A DNA stretch of 64,000 nt from NCBI RefSeq assembly GCF_013403975.1, contig NZ_JABFDH010000002.1, forward strand, positions 186,001 through 250,000. Reading direction: 5' to 3'. Numbering within the stretch: the first letter of the stretch is position 1; each line of letters starts with the position of its first letter. This DNA comes from Winogradskyella ursingii (GTDB taxonomy: Bacteria; Bacteroidota; Bacteroidia; Flavobacteriales; Flavobacteriaceae). Positions 9,400 to 18,593 of the stretch are shown piece after piece. The position numbers and the translations under genes were made by a program. The notes below the pieces were generated by a model. The model saw only the letters and a list, made by a program, of their open reading frames with translations. It did no database searches and had not been told where the DNA came from.

Positions 9400-10191
9400 T
9401 TAAACATTCAGGTTTACGACCAAACCTTCGTTAGCTCTCACATTAAAAACGGTGTCATCTTCAAAAATGAGATACTGCCCTTTTATACCCATCAACCTCC
9501 CCGAATAATTTCGTGTTTTCTTCAAGTTAAGACTTTTAGGCTTTTCAGGATATTTTAGCACTGGAAAATGAAGATGAGTTTCAGCGTTGGTTTCAATAAA
9601 ATAATCCAAAGCTTCCTGTGGAATATAGGATTTAAGTCGTTGTCGCCACTCTTCTAAATTTACGTCTTCAATATTATTTTTAAGCATGTTCCGCCAGTTA
9701 GTTTTGTCTGCTACATGATCTTTTAATGCTACCTCGGTTATACCAGCTAAATAGCGGTTGGGTACCTCAACCATTTCTATGGCTTCGTGCGCACCTTGAT
9801 CTATCCATCGTGTTGGCACTTGGGTTTTTCGTGTTACACCAACTTTTACATTGCTTGAGTTTGCCAAGTAAACAACGTGTGGCTGTAGTTGTACTTTCTT
9901 CTCATAAGCTAAATCTCGATCCTCCTTATCTAAATGCGCAGTACTCAATTCTGGCCGCATGATCCAATCGCCTGCCACGGGCTGGTCAAAAAAACAAGTT
10001 CTACAAAAACCCTGACGGAAAATCGGCCTATCCAACTTACAACTTAAACATTGGTGGCCAATGAGCTGAATCTCAAGGGTATTTTCCAATAATTGATTAA
10101 CATGAATAAAGTCGTTTTCAAAAACCATATAATATTGAATCGGTTCTGAAAACTCAGTTTGCATTTTAGTGAGTACACCGGTGTAGAGCAT
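9400..10191 (-). CDS. DUF2797 family protein with Cys4 zinc-type site
   Basis: A 263-residue protein of a widespread but uncharacterised family. Cys48-x2-Cys51 and Cys63-x2-Cys66 (CLSC and CRTC) form a probable zinc knuckle. After it comes VVYLANSSNVKVGVTR followed by RWIDQGA, a segment that resembles the two beta strands and Arg of GIY-YIG nucleases, though the canonical GIY and YIG words are absent. The C-terminal part (LMGIKGQYLIFEDDTVFNVR) looks like a small beta barrel. Nucleic acid binding is a fair guess from the zinc knuckle and fold resemblance, but no reaction can be assigned. Cytosolic; no signal peptide. Convergent with rpsU. Confidence 0.75.
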   Translation of the reverse strand: MLYTGVLTKMQTEFSEPIQYYMVFENDFIHVNQLLENTLEIQLIGHQCLSCKLDRPIFRQGFCRTCFFDQPVAGDWIMRPELSTAHLDKEDRDLAYEKKVQLQPHVVYLANSSNVKVGVTRKTQVPTRWIDQGAHEAIEMVEVPNRYLAGITEVALKDHVADKTNWRNMLKNNIEDVNLEEWRQRLKSYIPQEALDYFIETNAETHLHFPVLKYPEKPKSLNLKKTRNYSGRLMGIKGQYLIFEDDTVFNVRANEGLVVNLNV

Positions 10192-10324
10192 AAAAGAAAT
10201 TTAGTATTTTTAGCATTAAACTTATTTCAACCTTTTGCGTTTAAGCGAAAATTAATCATTTTTTTAGCAAATGGAAAAGGTTGTAATTAGTTCACCACTA
10301 ATTTAGCCAAAAGATAGCCAATCC

Positions 10325-11845
10325 ATGCCAATCCCTATTGTAAATTCTATTGCTTCATGGTTTTTAAAGAAACGATTTCATCAAATCGAATTGTTTTTAA
10401 AATACCCGAATGAAGTACAGAACGAATTACTTTTTAGCCTTTTGAAACAAGCAAAAGATACTGAAATTGGCAAACAATATGACTTTAATTCTATAAGAAC
10501 GTATAAAGAATTCAGTGAGCGTATTCCTATTGTAAATTATGAGGCTATGCAACCCTTAATAGAGCGTTCAAGGCAAGGAGAACACAATATATTTTGGCCA
10601 AGACCTATCAAGTGGTTTGCCAAATCAAGTGGCACTACGAACGCCAAAAGTAAATTTATACCAGTAAGTATCGAATCTTTGGAAGATTGCCATTATGCGG
10701 CGAGTAAAGACTTGCTCTGTATGTACCTAAACAACAACGAAGACGCACAATTATTCACAGGAAAAAGCCTGAGATTAGGCGGTAGTAAAGAATTATATAA
10801 AGAAAATGGGACTGTTTTTGGAGATTTGAGTGCTATACTTATTGATAATATGCCCTTCTGGGCAGAATTTAGTAGTACTCCGAGCAGTCGTGTTTCTTTA
10901 ATGCATGATTGGGAGACAAAAATGCAGGCTATCGTAGATGAAACTAAATACGAGAATGTAACAAGTTTAGCTGGTGTACCATCTTGGATGTTGGTTTTGC
11001 TGAATAACGTTTTAGAATCTACCGGAAAAAATAATCTTTTTGACGTTTGGCCAAATCTTGAGGTGTATTTTCATGGAGGAGTAAGTTTCAACCCTTACAT
11101 TGAACAGTATCGCACCATTTTACCTTCAAGTAAGTTTAAGTATTACGAAATATATAACGCTTCCGAAGGATTTTTTGCTATACAAGATCAGAATAATTCT
11201 GGTGAGCTTCTGCTGATGCTGGATTATGGTATTTTTTACGAATTTATTCCAATGGACACTTATGGCAATGAAGATCAAAAAATCATTCCACTTAGTCAGG
11301 TAGAACTGAAAAAAAACTATGCTATTATTATTACAACTAATGCTGGTTTGTGGCGTTATAAAGTTGGCGACACGATTAGGTTTACCAGCCTTAGTCCTCA
11401 TCGCATTAAAGTTTCTGGACGCACTAAACACCACATCAATGCTTTTGGAGAAGAACTCATAATCGAAAATGCCGAAGATGCTTTAAAGGCTGTTTGTAAA
11501 CATACCTCTTCTGAAATTGTAGATTACACAGCTGCCCCAATATTTATGAACGGTAAAGAAAAAGGTGCCCATGAATGGATCATTGAATTTAAGACACCAC
11601 CGCAAAATATGGCCGATTTTGAGGAATTATTTGACAATCAGCTAAAATCCCTCAACTCAGATTATGAAGCTAAACGTCTTAATAATATGACACTCAACAA
11701 ACCAAAAATTCACCAAGGCAGACCCAATCTTTTTTACGATTGGCTTAAAGAAAACAACAAATTGGGTGGGCAACACAAAGTACCTCGATTGTCTAATTCA
11801 AGAGATTATGTGGATCGTTTATTGCATCTTAATAAGATAAAATAA
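10325..11845 (+). CDS. GH3 family acyl-adenylating protein
   Basis: A 506-residue protein of the GH3 family (named from plant auxin-conjugating enzymes), part of the acyl-adenylate superfamily. Visible motifs are the phosphate loop KSSGTTNAKSKFIPVS near residue 105, the Tyr-x-Ala-(S/T)-Glu adenine/phosphate motif as YNASEGFFA near residue 278, and YKVGDTIRF near residue 340, the hinge-region motif. The C-terminal subdomain ends FYDWLKENNKLGGQHKVPRL, well conserved in bacterial members, where the substrate is unknown. No neighbouring gene explains its role. No signal peptide. The stop codon lies inside a short palindrome that may end the transcript. Confidence 0.88.
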   Translation: MPIPIVNSIASWFLKKRFHQIELFLKYPNEVQNELLFSLLKQAKDTEIGKQYDFNSIRTYKEFSERIPIVNYEAMQPLIERSRQGEHNIFWPRPIKWFAKSSGTTNAKSKFIPVSIESLEDCHYAASKDLLCMYLNNNEDAQLFTGKSLRLGGSKELYKENGTVFGDLSAILIDNMPFWAEFSSTPSSRVSLMHDWETKMQAIVDETKYENVTSLAGVPSWMLVLLNNVLESTGKNNLFDVWPNLEVYFHGGVSFNPYIEQYRTILPSSKFKYYEIYNASEGFFAIQDQNNSGELLLMLDYGIFYEFIPMDTYGNEDQKIIPLSQVELKKNYAIIITTNAGLWRYKVGDTIRFTSLSPHRIKVSGRTKHHINAFGEELIIENAEDALKAVCKHTSSEIVDYTAAPIFMNGKEKGAHEWIIEFKTPPQNMADFEELFDNQLKSLNSDYEAKRLNNMTLNKPKIHQGRPNLFYDWLKENNKLGGQHKVPRLSNSRDYVDRLLHLNKIK

Positions 11846-11858
11846 CACGATGTTATTT
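11840..11858 (+). terminator. Possible weak terminator hairpin at GH3 gene end
   Basis: AAATAACA and TGTTATTT form a perfect eight-base-pair stem with a three-base loop; the TAA stop of the GH3 gene is inside the left arm. The following bases are only mildly T-rich, so efficiency is uncertain. Confidence 0.35.
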
Positions 11859-12009
11859 CTTGTATATTCTAAATCTTTGCGATTTTGAATATCAAAATTC
11901 AGTAAACTCATCGTATAAAATATGGGTTTTATCTAAAAAAGCATTTAAACCTATTGATATTCATTCATATAGCCTAAATTTATTCTAATTAATTCATTTC
12001 CCTCAAATT

Positions 12010-13245
12010 ATGAAATATTTAAATCCCTTTGTCTTAACGGCATTTGCATTTCTTTCGTTTAGTTTATTGGACAACTCAGTACCTACTATTAATAATGACG
12101 CTGCAGATTTTAACACCAGTGGTTACATTTTTACCGTGAATGTTTCTAAAATAAATTCTGAATATTCCGAAATACCGAGCGCAGTTTTTAGAGGCAAACT
12201 CGTTCTTACATCTACTAAGAAAATTGGTGCTATTGGTAATGGAATTGACGAGCACACTGATCAACCATACTCAGATTTATTCTGTACGGATATCAACTTA
12301 AAAAGAGATGAACTCTCCCAACCTATACTATTTAGTAGAATTCTGAACACAAGAGGTAACGAAGGGCAAGTTGCTTTTTCGTTGGATGAATACACCATCT
12401 ATTACACTAGAAGCGAACGTGATAATTCTGCAAATTATCAATTATATAAAGCTGATTTAAAGAAAGACTCGTACGGAAAATGGATCAATCATACTTTATT
12501 GAATATTACTTCTGAAGCGTATTCAGTTGAAAATCCTCACATGTCTGCAGACGGACAATTTTTATATTTCTCTTCCAATATGGAAGGTGGATTTGGTGGT
12601 TTTGATATTTACAAAGCTCTAGTTAATGAGGACGGTACATTAAGTGAGCCAATTAACTTAGGTAGAACAATTAATACTGAGGAAGACGAAAAATATCCAC
12701 ACACTACTAAATCTGGTAAAGAAATTTTCTTTTCCTCAAAAGGTCACGATAGTCAAGGTGGTTTCGATATTTTTATCTCGAACAACTATAGGAATCTTAA
12801 CTATACAGAACCAAGAAATTTGGGTATAAAAATTAACTCAATTAGAGACGATATAGCTTTTATGTTGTTAAATGACGAAAAAGGTGTGTTTTCGTCTAAT
12901 GCAGGTAATCTTGGACAACGTTTTAATATGTACCAATTTAATGCGCAAGCAATTTACCAAGAATTAGAAGGTATTGTTGTTAAAGAAGATGGTAATGTTT
13001 TGCCAAATACCATTGTAATTTTACATGATAGTGACGGCAAGGAAGTAGAGCGCCAATTAACTGGACGTGACGGAACATATAATTTTAAAATAAGACCGTT
13101 TGAAGCTTACCATTTAACCACCGTAAAAGCCGGCTATAGAGATGCAATGGTACAATTTCAATCTGACAATGCCAACTCAGATGTGGCTTATAGAGAAGTA
13201 TTGAAATTAGCTGCCAAAGAAAATCCCGGTAGAATTAAGTCTTGA
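12010..13245 (+). CDS. Secreted PD40 beta-propeller protein with carboxypeptidase-regulatory-like domain
   Basis: A 411-residue exported protein. Residues 1-20 look like a signal peptide. From about residue 115 several PD40/TolB-type blades are seen: VAFSLDEYTIYYTR, NPHMSADGQFLYFSSN with GGFGGFDIYKA, and KSGKEIFFSSKGHDSQGGFDIF. The last 90 residues form a carboxypeptidase regulatory-like (transthyretin-fold) domain: VVKEDGNVLPNTIVILHDS then LTGRDGTYNFKIRPFEAYHLT. In Bacteroidota the same two domains usually precede an OmpA peptidoglycan-binding domain (as in PorE); here the protein stops before one. A periplasmic scaffold or binding role is inferred only. It is followed by a bidirectional terminator shared with clpX. 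Confidence 0.8.
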   Translation: MKYLNPFVLTAFAFLSFSLLDNSVPTINNDAADFNTSGYIFTVNVSKINSEYSEIPSAVFRGKLVLTSTKKIGAIGNGIDEHTDQPYSDLFCTDINLKRDELSQPILFSRILNTRGNEGQVAFSLDEYTIYYTRSERDNSANYQLYKADLKKDSYGKWINHTLLNITSEAYSVENPHMSADGQFLYFSSNMEGGFGGFDIYKALVNEDGTLSEPINLGRTINTEEDEKYPHTTKSGKEIFFSSKGHDSQGGFDIFISNNYRNLNYTEPRNLGIKINSIRDDIAFMLLNDEKGVFSSNAGNLGQRFNMYQFNAQAIYQELEGIVVKEDGNVLPNTIVILHDSDGKEVERQLTGRDGTYNFKIRPFEAYHLTTVKAGYRDAMVQFQSDNANSDVAYREVLKLAAKENPGRIKS

Positions 13246-13442
13246 GCTTTTCATCGTAAAAAACGACCGACCTAATTCATATATCGAGTTTTATTTGGGC
13301 TTTGTCCAAATTATAAAAGTTAAAACGCATATTGGGATTAACTTAGCTGTAAATAAATGTGCTATCAATTATTTATAATCCCTCACTGCTATTACCATAT
13401 ATTGCAATGCGATATTAAATTAATCAATCCTAATTAAAAACA

Positions 13443-13477
13443 AAAACCACAATTTCTAGTTTTGAAATTGTGGTTTT
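13443..13477. terminator. Bidirectional terminator between PD40 gene and clpX
   Basis: Long perfect stem AAAACCACAATTTC / GAAATTGTGGTTTT with a seven-base loop and T-runs on both strands. It serves the plus-strand gene ending at 13245 and the minus-strand clpX ending at 13499. Confidence 0.88.
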
Positions 13478-13498
13478 TTTATTAATTCTATTTCTCAA

Positions 13499-14728
13499 CT
13501 ATGAAACAGCCTTCAACTTCTTTAAAGTAGATTTATTCAATCTATTTTCTGCATAAGATTTCGTTACATTTAGTTTTGTTTCGTCGGAACCTGGCAGATT
13601 AAACATAGCATCGGTTAATATTTCTTCGCAAAGCGAACGCAAACCTCTTGCACCCAATTTGTATTCTATTGCTTTTTCAACAATATAATCTAGTGCGCCA
13701 TCTGTAATGGTAAATTCTACATCGTCCATTTCAAACAATTTTTTGTACTGTTTGATGATAGCATTCTTTGGTTCTGTTAATATAGCTCTTAGCGTATCGG
13801 CATCCAAGGGATCCATGTGCGTGAGCACTGGCAAACGACCAATTATTTCCGGTATCAATCCAAAATCTTTTAAGTCTTTAGGAATAATATACTGCAAAAG
13901 ATTGTCACTATCTATATTATCTACTTTTATAGAACTATAACCAATAGCTTGCATGTTAAGGCGTTTAGTGATTCGCTTTTCGATCCCATCAAACGCTCCA
14001 CCTGCTATAAACAAAATATGCTCGGTATTGACCTCAATAAATTTTTGGTCCGGATGTTTTCTTCCTCCTTTTGGTGGTACATTTACTGTAGTACCTTCCA
14101 ATAATTTCAGTAAAGCTTGTTGTACTCCTTCACCCGAAACATCTCTTGTAATAGATGGATTATCGCTCTTACGGGCAATCTTATCAATCTCATCTATAAA
14201 TACGATACCACGCTCGGCTTTTTCCAAATTATAGTCTGCTGCTTGCAACAGGCGTGTTAAAATGCTTTCCACATCTTCACCTACGTATCCCGCTTCAGTT
14301 AAAACCGTAGCATCCACAATAGCCAATGGTACATTTAACATTCTGGCAATGGTTTTTGCCATTAAAGTTTTACCCGTACCTGTTTGGCCAACCATAATGA
14401 TGTTACTCTTTTGTATTTCGATATCATCATCAGAAGCTGGTTGTAGCAAACGTTTGTAATGATTGTAAACCGCCACGGACATAACACGTTTTGAGTATTC
14501 TTGCCCAATAATATATTCGTCTAAAAACGATTTTATTTCTTTCGGTTTTTTGAGCATAAGTTCTGCACTGAGCTCAGTATTGCCTGCTTGCTTGGATTCC
14601 TCAATTACGATACCGTGCGCTTGTTCTATACAACGGTCGCAGATATGTGCATCTAATCCTGCAATTAACAAATTGGTTTCTGGCTTTTTCCTACCACAAA
14701 ATGAACATTCTAATTCTTCTTTTGCCAT
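13499..14728 (-). CDS. clpX: ATP-dependent Clp protease ATP-binding subunit ClpX
   Basis: A 409-residue AAA+ unfoldase. The N-terminal zinc-binding domain has two Cys pairs (CSFC near residue 9 and CDRC near residue 31). Walker A is [11 protein letters not shown] (about residue 115), the pore-1 loop GYVGEDVE, Walker [12 protein letters not shown], the RKSDN segment that binds substrate, and the arginine finger region [12 protein letters not shown]. The C-terminal small domain KLGARGLRS carries sensor 2. It recognises tagged proteins, unfolds them and feeds them to ClpP. clpP lies 133 bases upstream on the same strand, and tig precedes clpP, the usual tig-clpP-clpX order. Confidence 0.97.
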   Translation of the reverse strand: MAKEELECSFCGRKKPETNLLIAGLDAHICDRCIEQAHGIVIEESKQAGNTELSAELMLKKPKEIKSFLDEYIIGQEYSKRVMSVAVYNHYKRLLQPASDDDIEIQKSNIIMVGQTGTGKTLMAKTIARMLNVPLAIVDATVLTEAGYVGEDVESILTRLLQAADYNLEKAERGIVFIDEIDKIARKSDNPSITRDVSGEGVQQALLKLLEGTTVNVPPKGGRKHPDQKFIEVNTEHILFIAGGAFDGIEKRITKRLNMQAIGYSSIKVDNIDSDNLLQYIIPKDLKDFGLIPEIIGRLPVLTHMDPLDADTLRAILTEPKNAIIKQYKKLFEMDDVEFTITDGALDYIVEKAIEYKLGARGLRSLCEEILTDAMFNLPGSDETKLNVTKSYAENRLNKSTLKKLKAVS

Positions 14729-14861
14729 GTTTTAATTTCAATTCAATAAAACGAAAAGTATTTAGGGTAACTCTATCTTATTAATTTAAAGTAAGCTGAC
14801 AGAGAAGTTGACTTTTCGAACAACTTTTTAATAGCATGAGTTGTTTTAGTCGTAAAAAATA

Positions 14862-15539
14862 TTATTTCTTTCGTTCTAAAACTTCATCAATCATTCCGTA
14901 CTCCAATGCTTCGCCTGAACGCATCCAGTAGTCACGGTCGGAATCTTTTTCAACTTGTTCCAAAGAATTCCCAGAATGATCTGCGATGATTTGATATAAT
15001 TCTTCTTTTACTCTTATGGTTTCCTTAAGTGCAATTTGCATATCGCTCAATTGCCCTTGTGTACCACTACTTACCTGGTGAATCATTACACGAGAATGCC
15101 TTAAGGCAGAACGTTTTCCTTTCTCACCTGCACAAAGCAATACAGCTGCCATAGATGCCGCAATACCTGTACATATTGTAGCGACGTCCGGTTTTACAAA
15201 CTGCATGGTGTCGTAAATTCCTAAACCTGCGTACACGCTTCCACCTGGTGAATTAATATAAATCTGAATATCTTTTGAAGCATCTACACTTTGTAAGAAT
15301 AATAATTGTGCTTGTATAATATTAGCCACTTGATCGTTGACTCCAGTACCTAAAAAAATAATACGATCCATCATTAAACGCGAAAACACATCCATTGCAA
15401 CCGCATTCATTTGACGTTCTTCTATAATATTTGGTGTTAAGTTTGAAGGATTCATGCTAGTTACTATTTTTTGATAATAGTTAGCGTTTATGCCTTGATC
15501 TTTGGTAGCAAACTTTTCAAATTCTTTTCCGTAATCCAT
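14862..15539 (-). CDS. clpP: ATP-dependent Clp protease proteolytic subunit ClpP
   Basis: A 225-residue serine protease subunit that forms the tetradecameric chamber docked by ClpX. Catalytic Ser129 lies in TGIAASMAAVLL and His154 in RVMIHQVSSG; the catalytic Asp is in the DRDYWM segment near residue 203. INSPGGSVYAGLGIYD gives the substrate-binding strand. The N-terminal 40 residues are longer than in E. coli and may be a processed propeptide; cleavage was not determined. It is followed by clpX on the same strand, and its upstream spacer holds the tig terminator, so it probably has its own promoter. Confidence 0.97.
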   Translation of the reverse strand: MDYGKEFEKFATKDQGINANYYQKIVTSMNPSNLTPNIIEERQMNAVAMDVFSRLMMDRIIFLGTGVNDQVANIIQAQLLFLQSVDASKDIQIYINSPGGSVYAGLGIYDTMQFVKPDVATICTGIAASMAAVLLCAGEKGKRSALRHSRVMIHQVSSGTQGQLSDMQIALKETIRVKEELYQIIADHSGNSLEQVEKDSDRDYWMRSGEALEYGMIDEVLERKK

Positions 15540-15660
15540 AGGGTTATTTAGTTCTTTAATTATATTTTAATTTTTTAGATTTCCTGAAAAACTGAAACAA
15601 GTCGTACACAAGTTAATTCAGGCTTAATAAAGAACTTTCTACTGAAAACTCTTTATAGAA

Positions 15661-15690
15661 AAGGCGTAAAACTTTTCAATTTTACGCCTT
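15661..15690 (-). terminator. Terminator after tig
   Basis: Perfect eleven-base-pair stem AAGGCGTAAAA / TTTTACGCCTT around an eight-base loop, 28 bases beyond the tig stop on the minus strand, followed on that strand by TTTTC. It separates tig from clpP. Confidence 0.85.
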
Positions 15691-15717
15691 AAAGATACTA
15701 ATTTATTCAATTATCTT

Positions 15718-17040
15718 TTAACTGTAGAATTCTTTAACAAAATCGTCATAGGTAATATCCTTGGTCTTGATATTTGCTTCGTCTTTATAAAGTTTCAACA
15801 ATTTTTGACTCATTAGTTGCTCAGATAAACGCTTTACCTCTTCTTGATTGCCCAAAATTCGTGCAGCTATATCTTCCAATTCCTTTTCGGAAGGATTCAT
15901 TTGCCCAAATTGTGCCATTTGACCTTTTATCATCTCCATTGCAAAGGCTTTGAGTTCTTCAAATTGAACTTGTAGCTTATGATCGGTTATCAATTTACCT
16001 TCTATAAGCTGATAGCGCATACTTTTTTCAGACTTTTCATATTCTTCTTTAGCCTGCTCCTCAGTCATTGGCTCTTCACCTGCTGTCTGCATCCACTTCT
16101 GCAAGAAACTTGCGGGTAAATCAAACTTAGTATTTTCAACTAAATACTCGGTAACGTCATTTAATAATTTCTGGTCACCCTGCTGTACAAATTGCTTTTC
16201 AGAATCCTCTTTGATTTTTTGTTTTAATTCAGTTACTGAAGTCACATTGTCTTTCCCGAAAACTTTATCAAAAAGCTCTTGGTCTAAATCTGCCAATTCT
16301 CTTTTGTTGATTTCAGTAATTTCAAAATTAACTTCGATATCTAAACCGTGAGCATCATCGTGAGGTACTTTTAAGAACGTCATCAAATCGTGATCATCGT
16401 TAAAAAGACCTTTAGTTTTTAAAGTGACAACATCTCCAACTTTAGCACCAATTAATTTTTTTGGATTTGTCTTTCCTTTTAATTTATCTAAAGTAATCGT
16501 TGCTGTATTTTCTATACCTTTTTCTTCGTTTCTAAAGACACCAGTAATTTCTGAGTCTTTTTCAACCGTATCTTGAGCAATTATTTTTCCGTATTGCTTT
16601 TGGATATGTTTAACCTGATTATCAATCATTTTGTCATCCGCAACAATATTGTAATGTGTTATTGCTTTTTTACTTTTTAAGTCCACGTTGAATTCTGGTG
16701 CTAGACCTAATTCAAACTCAAAAGAAAATGCATCAGAATCCCAGTCAAGATCATCCTGCGCTTTTGGCAACGGATTGCCAAGTACATCTAGCTTTTCTTC
16801 TACCAAATATTTTCCAAGGGCATCTTGCAATAATTTGTTAACCTCATCTACTAATACCGCTTTTCCGTATTGTTTTTTAACCATACCCATAGGCACGTGT
16901 CCCTTTCTAAAACCTGGGATATTGGCAGATTTACGGTAATCTGAAAGTATTTTTTCAACTTTATCGCTATAATCTTCTTTTGCGATATCTACTTTAACAA
17001 CTGCATTTAATGCATCGATGTTCTCTCTTGTAATATTCAT
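15718..17040 (-). CDS. tig: Trigger factor (ribosome-associated chaperone)
   Basis: A 440-residue protein. The N-terminal ribosome-binding domain carries the signature IPGFRKGHVPMGMVKKQYG (about residues 41-59), with GFRKG contacting ribosomal protein L23. The C-terminal helical chaperone domain includes DLPASFLQKWM and the long acidic/basic helices to the end. The middle region (about residues 150-240) has the length of the FKBP-type prolyl isomerase domain, but its usual active-site words are hard to see, so isomerase activity is doubtful. I chose ATG 17040 (MNITRENIDALN) over a start 12 codons earlier because the preceding bases contain a good promoter element that the longer frame would overlap. 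Confidence 0.95.
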   Translation of the reverse strand: MNITRENIDALNAVVKVDIAKEDYSDKVEKILSDYRKSANIPGFRKGHVPMGMVKKQYGKAVLVDEVNKLLQDALGKYLVEEKLDVLGNPLPKAQDDLDWDSDAFSFEFELGLAPEFNVDLKSKKAITHYNIVADDKMIDNQVKHIQKQYGKIIAQDTVEKDSEITGVFRNEEKGIENTATITLDKLKGKTNPKKLIGAKVGDVVTLKTKGLFNDDHDLMTFLKVPHDDAHGLDIEVNFEITEINKRELADLDQELFDKVFGKDNVTSVTELKQKIKEDSEKQFVQQGDQKLLNDVTEYLVENTKFDLPASFLQKWMQTAGEEPMTEEQAKEEYEKSEKSMRYQLIEGKLITDHKLQVQFEELKAFAMEMIKGQMAQFGQMNPSEKELEDIAARILGNQEEVKRLSEQLMSQKLLKLYKDEANIKTKDITYDDFVKEFYS

Positions 17041-17073
17041 TATTCTCGAATTTCTGTATCTAAAATTGGGCTG

Positions 17074-17104
17074 CAAAAATACAATTTTTTTTGCAACCCG
17101 ACAA
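17074..17104 (-). promoter_or_regulatory. Bacteroidota-type promoter of tig
   Basis: On the minus strand TTG (17102-17104) is followed after exactly 20 bases by TATTTTTG (17074-17081), matching the TTG-n19/20-TAnnTTTG consensus for the primary sigma factor. The start codon at 17040 lies 33 bases beyond the -7 element. Confidence 0.65.
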
Positions 17105-17128
17105 TAGTTTTAAATGATTGAATTCTAG

Positions 17129-17476
17129 TTACTTTTTATCGTCTTTTAAGAAGGATTGCAGTAAGGACTGAAGTATAGATAAGAGCACACTAAAAAGTAG
17201 TGCGGTCCAAAAACTAGAGACACTAAATCCGTCAATAAGCTTGTCTGCCAACAAGATCATTAACGCATTAATGACCAATAGAAATAAACCTAATGTTATC
17301 ACTGTAACAGGTAAGGTTAAAATTATCAAAATCGGTTTTACCAAAAGATTGAGAATGGCGAGCACAACGGCTACTATTATCGCGCCCAAATATCCATCTA
17401 CAGCAACACCATTGAGTATATGCGCCAATACAAAAACGGCTAATGCGTTTATTAAAAGTCTGATGATTAAGTTCAT
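17129..17476 (-). CDS. Phage holin 4/YvlD-type small membrane protein
   Basis: A 115-residue protein with four hydrophobic helices separated by very short loops (LINALAVFVLAHIL, LGAIIVAVVLAILNLLV, LILTLPVTVITLGLFLLVIN, SVSSFWTALLFSVLLS). The conserved words NLLVKPILIILTLPVT and the Asp in MILLADKLIDGF fit the family PF04020, named holin-like because of its topology but common on chromosomes with no phage genes nearby. No phage context exists here. Its function in the membrane is not known. It lies between tig and a MORN-TonB_C gene on the same strand, 15 bases after the latter's stop. Confidence 0.82.
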   Translation of the reverse strand: MNLIIRLLINALAVFVLAHILNGVAVDGYLGAIIVAVVLAILNLLVKPILIILTLPVTVITLGLFLLVINALMILLADKLIDGFSVSSFWTALLFSVLLSILQSLLQSFLKDDKK

Positions 17477-17491
17477 AAAAAAAATATTAAA

Positions 17492-18574
17492 TTATTGTAC
17501 AACAAAAACAATAGGAAGCGAGTAAGGTACTATAATTGTTTTACCCCTTTGATAGCCTGGAGTAAGTTTTGGTATAAGACCAATTACTCTCATAGCCTCG
17601 TTCTCAAGATTAGGATGTGGAGCTTTTACCTCTATATCCTTTATAATGCCTAATTTATCAATCTTAAATTTAACAAAGATTCTTTGCTTACCTTGAAGCC
17701 CTACATTTGATGCTATATTAGAATTGAAATTTTTTAAAATTAATTCACTTATTTTCTGGCTCATGCAATTTTTTCTTGCCTTGTTGCCATAGATATCTTC
17801 ACAACCTTTATACACCGGAACATGCTCAAATCTTCCATCTGGAACTTCGGTAGGTTTTAAAACAATTTTAGAATTGTTTGTTAGACCATCCTTAAACTTT
17901 ATTTTAGTTTTCTTTTTGCCGTCTTTAGTAAACTGGGTCCAAGTTTTCTCTAGCTTTCCCTGGTCATAGCTACCCTCCCATTCTAGATCACCATCAACTG
18001 AATAACGCTTTTCTGTACCTTCTTTTTTGTCGTTTTTATTTTTTCCTTCGGTTCGCAACATACCATTTTCATAATATTGCTTGTATACACCATCTCTGTA
18101 ACCGTCTTTATACGTTACCATCCATTCCGTAGTGCCATCCGCATACAATCGCTTCCATTCACCTGAAAGTTCATAATCTTTATAACTAGCTTCAACTTCT
18201 AAAGTTCCATCTTCCAAATACCCTTTGTAGTAACCTTCTTTTAGTTTATTTTCGGAGCGTATGTTTCCACTTTCATAATAAAACTTTCTAACGTAAATCC
18301 CTTCTATTTTTTCTACTTCACTCTTTATTGTACCATCTTTATAATATGATATATACTCCTCATCTCTTTTCCCATTAGTATAACTATACAAACTTGAGAC
18401 TTGACCGGTTTTATAATAACTCTTCCATTTACCAACTCTTTTTCCGTTAGTGTATTGGCCTTCTGCTTTTAAGATTTCCGTGTCCTCGTAGTACTCTTTG
18501 AATGGTCCGTTATTTTGAGCAACTCCTAATTGAAAACTCAAAAGAAAAAGTACAAATGATAGAATTAATTTCAT
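17492..18574 (-). CDS. Secreted MORN-repeat protein with C-terminal TonB_C domain
   Basis: A 360-residue protein with a signal peptide (MKLILSFVLFLLSFQLGVAQ), then about nine MORN_2-type repeats of 20-24 residues (patterns like NGKRVGKWKSYYKTGQ, DGYRDGVYKQYYENGMLRTEG, residues about 25-235), and a TonB_C domain from about 265 to the end. That domain has the two Cys (YKGCED and KNCMSQKI, eleven residues between) and ends APHPNLENEA ... GKTIIVPYSLPIVF, as in the two TonB proteins at 57999 and 58916. Unlike them it has a cleavable signal rather than a membrane anchor, so it is unlikely to transduce energy in the usual way. ATG 18574 is preferred because it puts the signal peptide first. Confidence 0.82.
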   Translation of the reverse strand: MKLILSFVLFLLSFQLGVAQNNGPFKEYYEDTEILKAEGQYTNGKRVGKWKSYYKTGQVSSLYSYTNGKRDEEYISYYKDGTIKSEVEKIEGIYVRKFYYESGNIRSENKLKEGYYKGYLEDGTLEVEASYKDYELSGEWKRLYADGTTEWMVTYKDGYRDGVYKQYYENGMLRTEGKNKNDKKEGTEKRYSVDGDLEWEGSYDQGKLEKTWTQFTKDGKKKTKIKFKDGLTNNSKIVLKPTEVPDGRFEHVPVYKGCEDIYGNKARKNCMSQKISELILKNFNSNIASNVGLQGKQRIFVKFKIDKLGIIKDIEVKAPHPNLENEAMRVIGLIPKLTPGYQRGKTIIVPYSLPIVFVVQ

Positions 18575-18593
18575 TTTAAAATTTTTGTTGAAT

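Noticed and set aside
13246..13498. Longest spacers inspected for a hidden gene or riboswitch (13246-13498 and 32377-32586)
   Set aside because: Apart from the terminators listed, only AT-rich sequence with no coding frame or recognisable RNA fold was seen.
17129..17476. Holin-like protein as sign of a prophage
   Set aside because: No other phage gene, integrase or attachment repeat is near; the family is common in chromosomes.
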